Numbered from the stretch's first letter, positions 33,030 to 42,023 are shown. The stretch: DNA of 64,000 bases from Deltaproteobacteria bacterium CG11_big_fil_rev_8_21_14_0_20_47_16 (GCA_002796325.1 PCXA01000006.1:1-64000), one strand, 5' to 3'. Notes: a model not told the origin generated them from the letters alone. Numbers and translations: made by a program.

Positions 33030-33476
33030 TCAGCACTTCGGCGTGCGATTTTCGATGGTATCACCAGGCTTAACACCATGCTTTCTGGCAAATCCCGCAG
33101 GCACTTCCAACACGAACCAATATGGAATGGGCGAGCTAATCAGCGTTTCATCCATCGGTCGGGCATCTTCATGAATATGCAAAACCACCATATTGTATCC
33201 CACGAAAAGCAAATCTAATGGCACATAGGTATTCTTCATCCAAAAGGACGCCGTACTGGCGTGCCCCATAACAAACCACATGCCCTGATTCGCGCCCAGC
33301 TTCTTGCGAAACATGAGCCCCTTTTGGTGCAACGTCGGCGTATTCGCCACTTCGGCCTTCACAATCGCATCACCTACTTTAAAAATAGCACGACTCTCAT
33401 CACAAGCAGCCGCTGCGTGAGTACAGATCAAAAGAAATATAACGGTGAAAAGAACATGACCCTTCTTTAAACTCAC
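33030..33476 (-). CDS. DUF192 family exported protein
   Basis: A 148-aa protein with signal peptide 'VLFTVIFLLICTHAAAA' and the DUF192 core ('VEVANTPTLHQKGLMFRKKL' region, 'MWFVMGHASTASFWMKNTYVPLDLLFV', 'VLEVPAGFARKHGVKPGD'). Its function is not established. The GTG start overlaps the stop of the upstream TPR lipoprotein gene as GTGA, so it is the last gene of the gyrA-TPR-DUF192 run. Confidence 0.88.
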   Translation of the reverse strand: MSLKKGHVLFTVIFLLICTHAAAACDESRAIFKVGDAIVKAEVANTPTLHQKGLMFRKKLGANQGMWFVMGHASTASFWMKNTYVPLDLLFVGYNMVVLHIHEDARPMDETLISSPIPYWFVLEVPAGFARKHGVKPGDTIENRTPKC

Positions 33477-34330
33477 TGCTCACCCTCTTTCGTTTTGGCA
33501 CGCCGATCCCAGGGCAACAGTTTATTGGCACGATCCACCGCATGACGTCGCTTTTCCATAAACTTTAACTTTGCTGTAACTGCCTCATTATCTGGATACT
33601 GTGTACGAATTTCCCGTTCCAGCGCCACGGCATTCGGCAAATCATTAAGATCTTCGTAACACTGCGCCATTTGCAACTTGGCCATTGGCACCAAGGTACT
33701 TTTTGGAAACAGTTCGATGACTTTCTTATAATAGGTAATGGCTTGGCTCTCATTGCCTTCTAAAAAATACGTCTCGCCCATGTCGTACCATGACTGGGCC
33801 TGTATGTCGGCGGGTACGTCTTTGTCATTCAAGAGTGGCTGCAACTCCAAGCGTGCCTGTATAAAATTGTTCATCTTAAGATACATGGCCGCAATTTCAT
33901 GCATAAATGAATATCGGTCTGGATTCTCGGGAAAATACTTCAAAAGATCGCTATACATCTCGATTACACGATCATACCGACTTTCTTGCCCATATAGCTC
34001 TGCTAGATGCTGCATCGCCAACGCAGCATCTGACGAAAGCGGCCACTTCTGTAAAACAACATTATACGTATCAACCGCATGGTCATTTTCTTTGAGATTA
34101 TAAAAATAGAGGTCTCCAAGGTGCAAATACACCTTGGACAACTTGGGCTTCCCCGGAAACTTTTTGATAATGGATTGATAGGCCGAAAGCGCTGCATCAA
34201 AATTCTGAGCACCACGCAACGCATCCGCAGATTTTAATGCACGATCAATACGAGAAGAAGTACAGGCAGACACAACCAAGACACAGATAACGGGCCAAGC
34301 CAACCTCTTTAAGATACATGAGATCGCCAT
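33473..34330 (-). CDS. TPR-repeat lipoprotein, BamD-like
   Basis: A 285-aa lipoprotein: the signal peptide ends in the lipobox 'VVSAC', with the acylated Cys about residue 22. At least five TPR-like helical pairs follow ('YQSIIKKFPGKPKLSKVYLHL', 'YNVVLQKWPLSSDAALAM', 'YSDLLKYFPENPDRYSFM', 'YYKKVIELFPKSTLVPMA'). It resembles BamD/YfgL-type outer-membrane assembly lipoproteins, but the match is only to the TPR pattern. The ATG at 34330 has AAGGAG upstream. It lies 34 bp after gyrA and overlaps DUF192 by 4 nt. Confidence 0.85.
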   Translation of the reverse strand: MAISCILKRLAWPVICVLVVSACTSSRIDRALKSADALRGAQNFDAALSAYQSIIKKFPGKPKLSKVYLHLGDLYFYNLKENDHAVDTYNVVLQKWPLSSDAALAMQHLAELYGQESRYDRVIEMYSDLLKYFPENPDRYSFMHEIAAMYLKMNNFIQARLELQPLLNDKDVPADIQAQSWYDMGETYFLEGNESQAITYYKKVIELFPKSTLVPMAKLQMAQCYEDLNDLPNAVALEREIRTQYPDNEAVTAKLKFMEKRRHAVDRANKLLPWDRRAKTKEGEQ

Positions 34331-34364
34331 GTCGCTACACTCCTTGCGATAACATGTGAGCCAC

Positions 34365-36809
34365 TTACTCCCCGCCTTCTTCTTCATTTTCGACAAGCTT
34401 GGCGAAAGAAACAACATGCTCGCCCTTCTCCAAATTGATCAAACGCACACCCTGAGTGTTACGACCGATAACCGAGATGTCCTTAGCATGCTGGCGAATT
34501 ACTTTACCACCATTTGTGACCATCATGATGTCGTCGGTATCACCAGCAACCATTGTACCAACTACAGGACCGTTACGATCCGTTGTCTTGATGGTAATGA
34601 TACCACTGCCACCACGCCCTTGGATGCGATACTCATCGGAGTCAGTGCGTTTTCCGTAGCCATTTTGTGTGACCGTGAGAATGTTGCATTTTTGCGAGAC
34701 CGTTTCCATGCTCACCACTGCATCACCCTTGGAAAGTGTGATGCCGCGCACGCCGCGTGATGTACGACCAATGGGTCGCGCATCTTCTTCCTTAAAGCGA
34801 ATTGCCTGACCTTCCTTGGTGGACAGCAGAATGTCTTGTTTACCATCTGTTAAACGCACAGAAACAATCGCGTCTTCAGCATCAAGCGTAATGCCAATGA
34901 TACCACCCGCACGCGGGCGACTGTATTCCATAAGATCGGTCTTCTTCACGACACCGTTTTTGGTGCCCATGACAATAAACTGACCTTCCGCAAATTCACG
35001 AATCGGGAGAATGGCCGCAATAGAGTCTGTATTTGGCATGTTAATCAAATTGGTAATTGCTTTACCCTTTGCTGTACGACCAATTTGGGGGATTTCGTGC
35101 ACCTTGAGCCAATAGACTTGACCCGATGCTGCAAACACCAACATGGTGCAGTGAGTGGTTGCAATAAAGAGATTGCTGACAAAGTCTTCTTCACCAGTCG
35201 ACATACCCGTCTTGCCACGCCCACCGCGACGCTGCGCCCGATAGATGCTGATCGGATTGCGTTTAATATAACCATTATGGGAAATGGTGACAACCATGTC
35301 TTCTTCTTGAATTAAGTCTTCGACCGACATGTCTTCGGTTTGCTGCGCGATAATTTCTGTGCGACGTTCGTCCGCATATTTGCTGCGGATTTCTTTGAGT
35401 TCATCAACAATAATTTTGGTCACACGCTTTTCGCTCGCCAAAATATCTTTCAAATCTTTGATGGTTTCAAGAATGGCCTTGTATTCTTGAATGATCTTGT
35501 CGCGTTCCAAACCAGTCAAACGCTGCAGACGCATATCCAAAATGGCTTGCGCCTGAATTTCAGAGAGGCTGTACTTTTTAATCAAGCCCGTCTTGGCTTC
35601 TTCTGGGGACTTGCTCTTCTTAATAAGCGCTACAACATCGTCGATATTTTCGACCGCAATTTTTAAGCCTTCCAAAATGTGTGCGCGTTCTTCGGCTTTG
35701 CGAAGTTCATAGGCCGTTCGACGGATAACCACTTCACGACGGTGATCCACAAATCGTTCGAGCATTGACTTGAGCGGCAAGACTTTGGGCTGACCTGACA
35801 CGATCGAGAGCATGATCACACCAAAGGATGACTGCATGGCGGTGTATTTATAGAGCTGATTCAAAATAACACCGGCAACAGTACCGCGTTTGAGCTCCAC
35901 AACGATTCGCATTCCATCACGATCAGATTCGTCACGCAGGTCAGAAATACCTTCAATCTTTCCATCTTGCACCAAGTTGGCAATGTGCTCAATCAACTTG
36001 GCCTTATTTACCTGAAATGGAATTTCGGTAATCACGATACTTTCACGATCACCACGTGCAATGGTTTCAATCATGGCCTTGGCACGCATTTGGATAATGC
36101 CCTTGCCTGTTTCATAGGCCTTTTTAATTCCTTCGCGCCCGTTGATGCTAGCACCTGTTGGGAAATCAGGGCCTTTAATATGGCGCATGAGTTGTGCTGT
36201 TGTGATGTTGGGATCTTCCATGACCGCAATGGTGCCATCAATCACTTCACCCAGATTGTGTGGCGGAATCTTGGTGGCCATACCCACGGCAATACCATCC
36301 GAACCATTTACCAATAAGTTGGGAACACGTGTGGGGAGAACAACCGGTTCAACGGTCGAGTCATCAAAGTTGGGAGAAAAATCAACGGTGTCTTTATCAA
36401 TATCAGCAAGCAATTCTTCAGCCAACTTGGTCAGTTTGGCTTCGGTATAACGATATGCAGCAGCAGAATCACCGTCAACGCTACCAAAGTTACCCTGTCC
36501 ATCAATCAAGGGATAGCGCATGTTCCAAGGCTGCGCCATACGCACCAAAGTGTCGTACACAGCCATGTCACCATGCGGATGGTATTTCTTGAGCACTTCA
36601 CCCACCACACCAGCGCACTTGGAGTAACGCTTGTTAGCGAGAAGTCCTTCTCTGAACATGGCGTATAATATGCGGCGGTGCACAGGTTTGAGTCCATCAC
36701 GTACATCGGGCAACGCACGCCCCACAATGACGCTCATGGAGTAATCGAGATACGCACTGCGCATCTCGTCTTCAATATTAATTGGAATTACTTCTGCGGA
36801 AACAACCAT
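34365..36809 (-). CDS. gyrA: DNA gyrase subunit A
   Basis: The 814-aa breakage-reunion subunit of DNA gyrase. The N-terminal core carries 'GLKPVHRRILYAM', the catalytic Tyr121 in 'AAYRYTEAKL', and the C-terminal beta-pinwheel contains the GyrA box 'QRRGGRGKTG', which distinguishes it from ParC. The quinolone-determining segment reads 'HPHGDMAVYD': Met82 sits where E. coli has Ser83, while Asp86 is kept. I use the ATG at 36809 (MVVSAEV) with GGGGG upstream. A sigma-70-type promoter is visible at 36846-36874. Confidence 0.97.
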   Translation of the reverse strand: MVVSAEVIPINIEDEMRSAYLDYSMSVIVGRALPDVRDGLKPVHRRILYAMFREGLLANKRYSKCAGVVGEVLKKYHPHGDMAVYDTLVRMAQPWNMRYPLIDGQGNFGSVDGDSAAAYRYTEAKLTKLAEELLADIDKDTVDFSPNFDDSTVEPVVLPTRVPNLLVNGSDGIAVGMATKIPPHNLGEVIDGTIAVMEDPNITTAQLMRHIKGPDFPTGASINGREGIKKAYETGKGIIQMRAKAMIETIARGDRESIVITEIPFQVNKAKLIEHIANLVQDGKIEGISDLRDESDRDGMRIVVELKRGTVAGVILNQLYKYTAMQSSFGVIMLSIVSGQPKVLPLKSMLERFVDHRREVVIRRTAYELRKAEERAHILEGLKIAVENIDDVVALIKKSKSPEEAKTGLIKKYSLSEIQAQAILDMRLQRLTGLERDKIIQEYKAILETIKDLKDILASEKRVTKIIVDELKEIRSKYADERRTEIIAQQTEDMSVEDLIQEEDMVVTISHNGYIKRNPISIYRAQRRGGRGKTGMSTGEEDFVSNLFIATTHCTMLVFAASGQVYWLKVHEIPQIGRTAKGKAITNLINMPNTDSIAAILPIREFAEGQFIVMGTKNGVVKKTDLMEYSRPRAGGIIGITLDAEDAIVSVRLTDGKQDILLSTKEGQAIRFKEEDARPIGRTSRGVRGITLSKGDAVVSMETVSQKCNILTVTQNGYGKRTDSDEYRIQGRGGSGIITIKTTDRNGPVVGTMVAGDTDDIMMVTNGGKVIRQHAKDISVIGRNTQGVRLINLEKGEHVVSFAKLVENEEEGGE

Positions 36810-36845
36810 GAATCCCCCGAATGCTGATGATTTATTGCTCTGCGC

Positions 36846-36874
36846 GTTATGAACACAAACACGTCTTGTGTCAA
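36846..36874 (-). promoter_or_regulatory. Sigma-70-type promoter of gyrA
   Basis: On the minus strand TTGACA (36874-36869) and CATAAC (36851-36846) are 17 bp apart, ending 37 bp before the gyrA start. Confidence 0.6.
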
Positions 36875-36913
36875 CAAATGTGGCAAAAAATGCGGATGCC
36901 CGCAGATTTTTAT

Positions 36914-36942
36914 TTGACAAGGGTTTGCGGGGAGAGTAAAAA
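36914..36942 (+). promoter_or_regulatory. Sigma-70-type promoter of the HU gene
   Basis: TTGACA at 36914-36919 and TAAAAA at 36937-36942 are 17 bp apart. A short GAGAG/CTCTC inverted repeat surrounds the -10 box. Confidence 0.65.
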
Positions 36943-36977
36943 TTCTCTCATCTTAATCACGAAGGGGGGTGAATCAA

Positions 36978-37250
36978 ATGACAAAAGCAGAACTCGTGAA
37001 TTACATCGCGAAGGATTGCAAGTTGCCCAAGGCAACAGCAGAGAAGGTGCTTAACTCAACCATTAACAACGTGGCCAAATGTCTCCGTAAAAAGGACAAG
37101 ATCACTTTGACTGGTTTCGGCACTTTCTATTGCGCCAAGCGCAAAGCCCGCAAGGGTCGCAATCCTCAAACAGGCGCCGAGATCAACATCAAAGCCGCCA
37201 CTGTGCCGCGCTTCAAGCCCGGTAAACAGCTTAAGGATTGGGTTGCATAA
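36978..37250 (+). CDS. hup: HU-family histone-like DNA-binding protein
   Basis: A 90-aa nucleoid protein, the standard HU length. The core reads 'MTKAELVNYIAKDCKLPKA', 'ITLTGFGTFYCAKRKARKGRNP' (DNA-binding arms; the arm usually contains 'GRNPQTG', present here) and ends 'FKPGKQLKDWV'. The ATG at 36978 is preceded by a G-rich ribosome-binding site; an in-frame GTG at 36969 is less likely. It has its own promoter and terminator. Confidence 0.95.
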   Translation: MTKAELVNYIAKDCKLPKATAEKVLNSTINNVAKCLRKKDKITLTGFGTFYCAKRKARKGRNPQTGAEINIKAATVPRFKPGKQLKDWVA

Positions 37251-37276
37251 ATTGTTTTGAAATTGAAGCTTCAATC

Positions 37277-37310
37277 AAAAAATCCAAGTGCATCACCACT
37301 TGGATTTTTT
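37277..37310 (+). terminator. Rho-independent terminator after the HU gene
   Basis: AAATCCAAGTG pairs with CACTTGGATTT and is followed by a run of T. Confidence 0.92.
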
Positions 37311-37402
37311 GTTTTTAAGGGTGTCAAATTTTACACTATCCAGAATCCATTCCGTCGTAGTACACTCACGAGCTCACAATTCAAACTAACCCAGGGGGGT
37401 CT

Positions 37403-37951
37403 ATGAATAAGAAATGCATTGCTGTACTCGCAGTTGCGGGGCTGTTCTTGGCGGTCAATACACATGCTGCCGATAAGATGGGAATGCGGGAAAAGATTCA
37501 AAATCCAATCAAGTGTACATTGGATTACAATACAAAGTCGTGGTCTGCACTCTATAAGAGTGGTCATGGCACAGGAACGGTTACATGCAACAATGGACAA
37601 ACGGCTAAAGTTGACCTCCGCTATCATGGTGTTGGTGTTGAATTTGGTAAGGAAAAGACTGTAAATGGTACAGGAACATTCTCTGACTTGAAGAGTCTTG
37701 ATCAAATCTATGGATCTTATGCCACTTCATCCGGAAGCGCTGCTGTTGCAGGCGCCGCCACCGGACAAGTGTTGACCAAAGATGGTATCTCACTTTCAAT
37801 GGGTGGTACCGGCAAAGGCGTTGACCTAGGCTTTAACTTTGGTGACTTCAGCATCAAGCCAGTGAAGGAACAACCGGCTGTTGCGACAACACCAACACAA
37901 ACACCCGTTCAAGCCACAGCACCCACAAAGACAACACCTATTAAGAAATAA
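37403..37951 (+). CDS. Secreted hypothetical protein (182 aa)
   Basis: The signal peptide 'KKCIAVLAVAGLFLAVNTHA' is clear. The mature part has short Gly-rich strands ('GTGTVTCNNGQTAKVDLRYHG', 'GISLSMGGTGKGVDLGFNFG') suggestive of a small lipid-binding or barrel-like domain, and a C-terminal tail rich in Pro, Thr, Lys and Gln (about residues 155-182). No family is recognised with certainty. A good G-rich ribosome-binding site precedes the ATG, and it is flanked by terminators, so it is monocistronic. Confidence 0.8.
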   Translation: MNKKCIAVLAVAGLFLAVNTHAADKMGMREKIQNPIKCTLDYNTKSWSALYKSGHGTGTVTCNNGQTAKVDLRYHGVGVEFGKEKTVNGTGTFSDLKSLDQIYGSYATSSGSAAVAGAATGQVLTKDGISLSMGGTGKGVDLGFNFGDFSIKPVKEQPAVATTPTQTPVQATAPTKTTPIKK

Positions 37952-37974
37952 TCTAAGCATTTGAAGTAAGCATT

Positions 37975-38005
37975 AAAAGCCCCTGCAATTGCAGGGGCTT
38001 TTTTT
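37975..38005 (+). terminator. Rho-independent terminator after the 182-aa gene
   Basis: AAAAGCCCCTGC pairs with GCAGGGGCTTTT around AATT and is followed by T7. Confidence 0.93.
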
Positions 38006-38077
38006 GGCCTAAATTTGCATCCTTCTGTAATCGGAGTAGAATTAAGGTTGGGTCTATAACGACTAAGGGGGTGGGTT

Positions 38078-38341
38078 ATGGGAGAGAATAAGATGTGTTG
38101 TCCGGTGTGCTGGGCGACCTGCATATTGGTCATTGTTGGTGCACTGAACTGGGGATTGGTCGGCTTTTTCGATTTCAATCTCGTTAGCTATATTTTTGGC
38201 GACGCCAGTATGGCCAGCCGTGCAGTCTATGGGCTAGTAGGCATTGCAGGCTTACTCAAGCTCTTCACATGTGTCAAAAAGTGTCCAGCGTGCTGTAAAG
38301 GAAAAGATGGCGACAAAGGCGGCACCTGCTGCGGGAACTAA
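38078..38341 (+). CDS. DUF378-family small membrane protein with Cys-rich tail
   Basis: An 87-aa protein with two transmembrane helices; the motif 'GALNWGLVGFFDFNLV' is diagnostic of DUF378. Unusually it has cysteines at both ends: 'CCPVCWATC' at the N-terminus and 'CVKKCPACCKG...CC' at the C-terminus, which could bind a metal. Function is unknown. It has its own terminator. Confidence 0.88.
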   Translation: MGENKMCCPVCWATCILVIVGALNWGLVGFFDFNLVSYIFGDASMASRAVYGLVGIAGLLKLFTCVKKCPACCKGKDGDKGGTCCGN

Positions 38342-38351
38342 ATCATTCCAC

Positions 38352-38381
38352 AAAATGCCCCTCAATATGAGGGGCATTTAT
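38352..38381 (+). terminator. Rho-independent terminator after the DUF378 gene
   Basis: ATGCCCCTC pairs with GAGGGGCAT around AATAT, with A-rich and T-rich flanks. The T-run is short. Confidence 0.75.
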
Positions 38382-38422
38382 GTCTCGACACTCTCAATCA
38401 GGATCGGTTAGACACCTCTGCC

Positions 38423-39967
38423 ATGTCCAAGCCATGCACACTAAAGTCCTCTTCTAAAAACCAGCCGCACAGCGGCGATGAGGGGGAGGCTCCGTCCCGC
38501 ATTGCGGGATCGGAGGGGGTGGCAAGTCGCGGCTCTGCCGAGACGCGCAGCAAAATTGAAAATTTTGCGGAGTCAAATAAACTAGCCCCCATAATTGATA
38601 CCCATTGCCACATCGGATTTTCTGACTACGACGCAGACCGCGCCGAAGTCCTGCAACGCGCGTGGGATGCCGGCCTTGAATCCATCATCATGATTGGCGC
38701 AGGCCAAGGCATTGAAGGCAATCAAAAGACGGTGGATTTAACCGCATTGGATGAACGTCTTTTTGCCACAATTGGCGTTCACCCCCACGACGCTGAAAAA
38801 CTCACTCCAGACGTCATTGCCGAATTTGAAAAATTGGCGAAGCATGACCGCGTGGTTGCCATTGGTGAAATTGGACTGGACTACCACTACGATCATGCGC
38901 CGCGAAACATCCAACAAGAAGCATTTCGCCGACAGTTGGAATTGGCGAGCCATGCGGGCCTGCCCGTTACGATTCACTCCCGCGATGCAGATGCCGACAC
39001 CTACGCCATTCTGCGTGAGTTCTGGGAAGAAATCCCTGGCGGCGTCATGCACTGTTTTGGTGGCAATGTGGAAGCGGCTAAGGCCTGCTTTGACATGGGA
39101 TTTTATATTTCGATTCCGGGAATCGTCACATTTAAAAAGGCAGAACAACTACAAGACGTCGTACGCGCCTGCCCCGTCGAAAAAATGCTGATTGAAACAG
39201 ACGCACCCTACTTGGCACCCATCCCCTACCGCGGTAAACGCAACGAACCGTCATATGTAGCAGAAGTTGCCAAGGCAATTGCAGAGATCAAAGGACTTGC
39301 TTACGACGACGTTGCACGCATTACCACATTGAACGCCAAGCGCCTCTTTCGTCTACCCGGTGCGACAATGGAACCACAAATCGCATATGCCATTCGCGAC
39401 AGTCTCTATTTGAACATCACCAACAAATGCACACTTGCATGTAAGTTTTGCCCTAAATTCAAAGACTGGGAAGTCAAAGGCTATTACCTGCGCCTTCCCA
39501 AAGAACCGGACTTGCAAGATATCCTTCGTGCCATGGGCGACACATCACCGTACAAAGAGGTGGTTTTCTGTGGCTATGGCGAACCTACTAAACGATTAGA
39601 GCTACTAAAGGCGATTGCAGGTGAATTGAAAAAACGGGGCATTAAGGTACGTCTCAACACAGACGGACTTGGGAACTTAACACACAACCGCAATATTTTG
39701 CCTGAACTCAAAGGGCTCATTGACGCCATGTCGGTCAGCTTGAATGCCGCCAACCCACAGGATTATGTAAAATGGTGTCCCAATAAATATGGAGAAGCCG
39801 CTTACCCTGCTGTGAAAGCATTCATAAAAGAAGCCACGCAATACATTCCAGAAGTCATCGCCTCGGTAGTCACCGTACCCGGTTTGGACGTCGACGAGTG
39901 CCGTAGCATTGTCGAAAATGAGCTCGGAGCACGCTTCCGCGACCGCCCTTTCAATGAGGTTGGATAA
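38423..39967 (+). CDS. TatD-family metal hydrolase fused to a radical-SAM domain
   Basis: A 514-aa fusion. Residues 50-310 are a TatD-type metal-dependent hydrolase: 'IDTHCHIG' (HxH), 'IGVHPHD', 'AIGEIGLDYHYD', 'THIHSRD'-like 'VTIHSRDAD', 'MHCFGG' and 'LIETDAPYLAP'. Residues 325-514 are a radical-SAM domain with cluster motif 'CTLACKFC' and 'FCGYGEPTKR'. TatD-linked radical-SAM proteins are known, usually as separate genes or fusions of unknown substrate. The first 50 residues are encoded by a palindromic repeat inserted at 38461-38535 that stays in frame; no ATG, GTG or TTG start lies between it and 'IDTHCH'. Confidence 0.9.
   Translation: MSKPCTLKSSSKNQPHSGDEGEAPSRIAGSEGVASRGSAETRSKIENFAESNKLAPIIDTHCHIGFSDYDADRAEVLQRAWDAGLESIIMIGAGQGIEGNQKTVDLTALDERLFATIGVHPHDAEKLTPDVIAEFEKLAKHDRVVAIGEIGLDYHYDHAPRNIQQEAFRRQLELASHAGLPVTIHSRDADADTYAILREFWEEIPGGVMHCFGGNVEAAKACFDMGFYISIPGIVTFKKAEQLQDVVRACPVEKMLIETDAPYLAPIPYRGKRNEPSYVAEVAKAIAEIKGLAYDDVARITTLNAKRLFRLPGATMEPQIAYAIRDSLYLNITNKCTLACKFCPKFKDWEVKGYYLRLPKEPDLQDILRAMGDTSPYKEVVFCGYGEPTKRLELLKAIAGELKKRGIKVRLNTDGLGNLTHNRNILPELKGLIDAMSVSLNAANPQDYVKWCPNKYGEAAYPAVKAFIKEATQYIPEVIASVVTVPGLDVDECRSIVENELGARFRDRPFNEVG
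38461..38535 (+). repeat. Palindromic repeat family A, copy 1 (inside TatD fusion gene)
   Basis: Ordered parts: a GCCGCAC/GCGGC hairpin, TGAGGGGGAGGCTCC, a CCCGC/GCGGG hairpin, then GGAGGGGG. The copy at 50268-50338 on the other strand has the same frame blocks but a different inner hairpin (CGGC/GCCG), so pairing is kept while sequence changes. Confidence 0.75.
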
Positions 39968-40018
39968 TTTAAAGCAATTCTGGCGATTTTCTGAAAATTC
40001 GGCTAAAGGGCGCCGCCT

Positions 40019-41353
40019 ATGAAAACATTACAAGACCAGCATAACGACACCGTTGCCAAGATTGCTACAGAAATTCAGGCACGTATCATCGACAATCAGC
40101 CTGTCCATATTGCCAAGGGCGGCGTTTCCCACTTTGTGCCACTTCCGGGCGATCGGCGCTTTAAAGGCATGCCCATTGATATTTCCACACTCAAAAATGT
40201 TCTGAGGGTTGACGTCAAAAGCCGTACCTGCACGGCAGAGCCAGGTGTCACATTCGCTGAACTCGTCAAAATAACCATGGCACACGGCTTGATTCCCGCA
40301 GTGGTTCCGGAACTAGAAGGCATTACGATTGGTGGCGCTGTTGCAGGTTGCTCTGTTGAATCCATGTCATACAAGTATGGTGGATTTCACGACACCTGCT
40401 TGGAATACGAAGTCATTACGGGTGAAGGTAAAATATTAAGATGTTCACGTGAACAAGACGCCCACGCATTTGAAATGATTCATGGATCCTATGGTACCCT
40501 GGGCGTGCTAACGCAACTAACGTTTAAATTATTGCCTGCCAAACCATTTGTCAAAATGGAGTATCGCAAGTTTGATAACTTTGAAGCGTTCCGCGCCGAG
40601 ATGCGGGAGCGCTGCACCATTGGCGACTATGAATTTGTGGACGGCATCATTCACGACCGCAGCACATTCGTTATTTGCTTGGGCCGCTTTGTAGATCATG
40701 CGCCTTATATTAGTAATTACCGCTGGCTAAACATCTTCTACAAAAGCACGGCAGAGTTAAAAGAAGATTACCTAACCACATTTGACTACTGTTTCCGTTA
40801 CGATACCGAGTGTCACTGGATCACCAAGACCATTCCCATGCTAGAAACAAAACCCGCACGTTTTGCCCTTGGAAAATTCATTTTGGGTTCTACCAATATC
40901 ATTAAATGGTCCAAGCGCATTGAGCAGATCCTTAAATTCAAAAAACGCCCGGATGTCGTGGTAGACGTATTCATCCCCGAAAAGCGCTTTGGTGATTTTT
41001 ACAATTGGTACGAAAGTGAATTTGACTTCTTCCCACTGTGGGTCATCCCCTATCGTATGCCCAAAATTTATGGTTGGATCTCGGATGAACATGCCAGCAA
41101 CATGGGCGATGCCTTATTCATTGATTGCGCCGTCTATGGCAAACCCAATGCACACCCCACAATTGACTACTCCGAAATTCTGGAAAGGAAGACCACTGAG
41201 TTTGGTGGGATCAAAACACTTATCTCCCGCAACCACTACACCAAAGATGAATTTTGGAAGATCTATCACCAGAAGAACTACAACAAAGCCAAATTGCAAC
41301 TGGATCCCAAAGGCGTCTTCCCACAACTGTACGACAAATTCCTGCGCCCTTAA
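40019..41353 (+). CDS. FAD-dependent oxidoreductase, DHCR24/Diminuto-like
   Basis: A 444-aa FAD-linked oxidase of the PCMH/VAO type. The FAD-binding half shows 'EPGVTFAELVKI', 'ITIGGAVAGCSVES' and 'HGSYGTLGVLTQLTFKL'. The C-terminal half ('YHQKNYNKAKLQLDPKGVFPQLYDKF') is like that of the sterol delta-24 reductase (Diminuto/DHCR24) branch. It may reduce or oxidise a lipid or alcohol substrate; the substrate is not evident. It starts 51 bp after the TatD fusion. Confidence 0.85.
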   Translation: MKTLQDQHNDTVAKIATEIQARIIDNQPVHIAKGGVSHFVPLPGDRRFKGMPIDISTLKNVLRVDVKSRTCTAEPGVTFAELVKITMAHGLIPAVVPELEGITIGGAVAGCSVESMSYKYGGFHDTCLEYEVITGEGKILRCSREQDAHAFEMIHGSYGTLGVLTQLTFKLLPAKPFVKMEYRKFDNFEAFRAEMRERCTIGDYEFVDGIIHDRSTFVICLGRFVDHAPYISNYRWLNIFYKSTAELKEDYLTTFDYCFRYDTECHWITKTIPMLETKPARFALGKFILGSTNIIKWSKRIEQILKFKKRPDVVVDVFIPEKRFGDFYNWYESEFDFFPLWVIPYRMPKIYGWISDEHASNMGDALFIDCAVYGKPNAHPTIDYSEILERKTTEFGGIKTLISRNHYTKDEFWKIYHQKNYNKAKLQLDPKGVFPQLYDKFLRP

Positions 41354-41387
41354 TTCAGCACACCATATAATTGGTTTTATGTTTAAT

Positions 41388-42023
41388 TTATGCGGTGGGC
41401 ATTGCATCCAGGATTTTTTGGAGCTTGTTACACCAGAGGTTTTCATTGTGCTCTTGGGCACACCGAAGTGCAGTCTCAATGAATGTGCGACAAAGATTTT
41501 GATCCCATCCTTTTCGCGCCACTTCTTCGACAAGGCGAAAATTGATATTATCTGTCGTTACAAACCCTTGAAATTGCTCAACAATTGAGTCGCGCAAGCA
41601 GTCGCACGCCTTGGCCTTTTTGCCCTGTTTGGCATAGGCCAAACCCATAATGGTACGTGCTTGGTGCACCATCGCGCGATTGTTGGGGATAATTTCCAAG
41701 ACCTTCTTGGCTTTCTTAATTGCAGTATCAAATTCATGAAATTGATCGATCATGAGACGTGCAGAAATCAATTTCAATGCAGGATCTGTGGGAATTAATT
41801 TTTCAGCACGGTCATAATGCCGCCACGCTTCTTTAAATTTTCCCTGCATCTTGGCTGCCACACCCATGGCAGAATGATACAACCCTAGCGCCACAGGATC
41901 TTCGGTCTGGCTCATGTGATAACCCAACAACTTTTCGGCCTCATCAAATTGCTTAGACGCCATGGATTCAAATGCCGTCCGGCAAATATCTTGTGGCAGT
42001 AAATTGTCTTCGAGTTTATCCAT
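41388..42023 (-). CDS. TPR-containing cytoplasmic protein
   Basis: A 211-aa all-helical protein without signal peptide; TPR-like pairs are visible ('GLYHSAMGVAAKMQGKFKEA' and 'IMGLAYAKQGKKAKACDCLRD'). Probably a scaffold. It overlaps suhB by 8 nt and ends the gpmI-comF-suhB-TPR operon. Confidence 0.75.
   Translation of the reverse strand: MDKLEDNLLPQDICRTAFESMASKQFDEAEKLLGYHMSQTEDPVALGLYHSAMGVAAKMQGKFKEAWRHYDRAEKLIPTDPALKLISARLMIDQFHEFDTAIKKAKKVLEIIPNNRAMVHQARTIMGLAYAKQGKKAKACDCLRDSIVEQFQGFVTTDNINFRLVEEVARKGWDQNLCRTFIETALRCAQEHNENLWCNKLQKILDAMPTA

Noticed and set aside
41114-41588. Long antisense and shifted frames over the FAD oxidase and TPR genes
   Set aside because: Shadows of the recognised genes; no family motifs or ribosome-binding sites.
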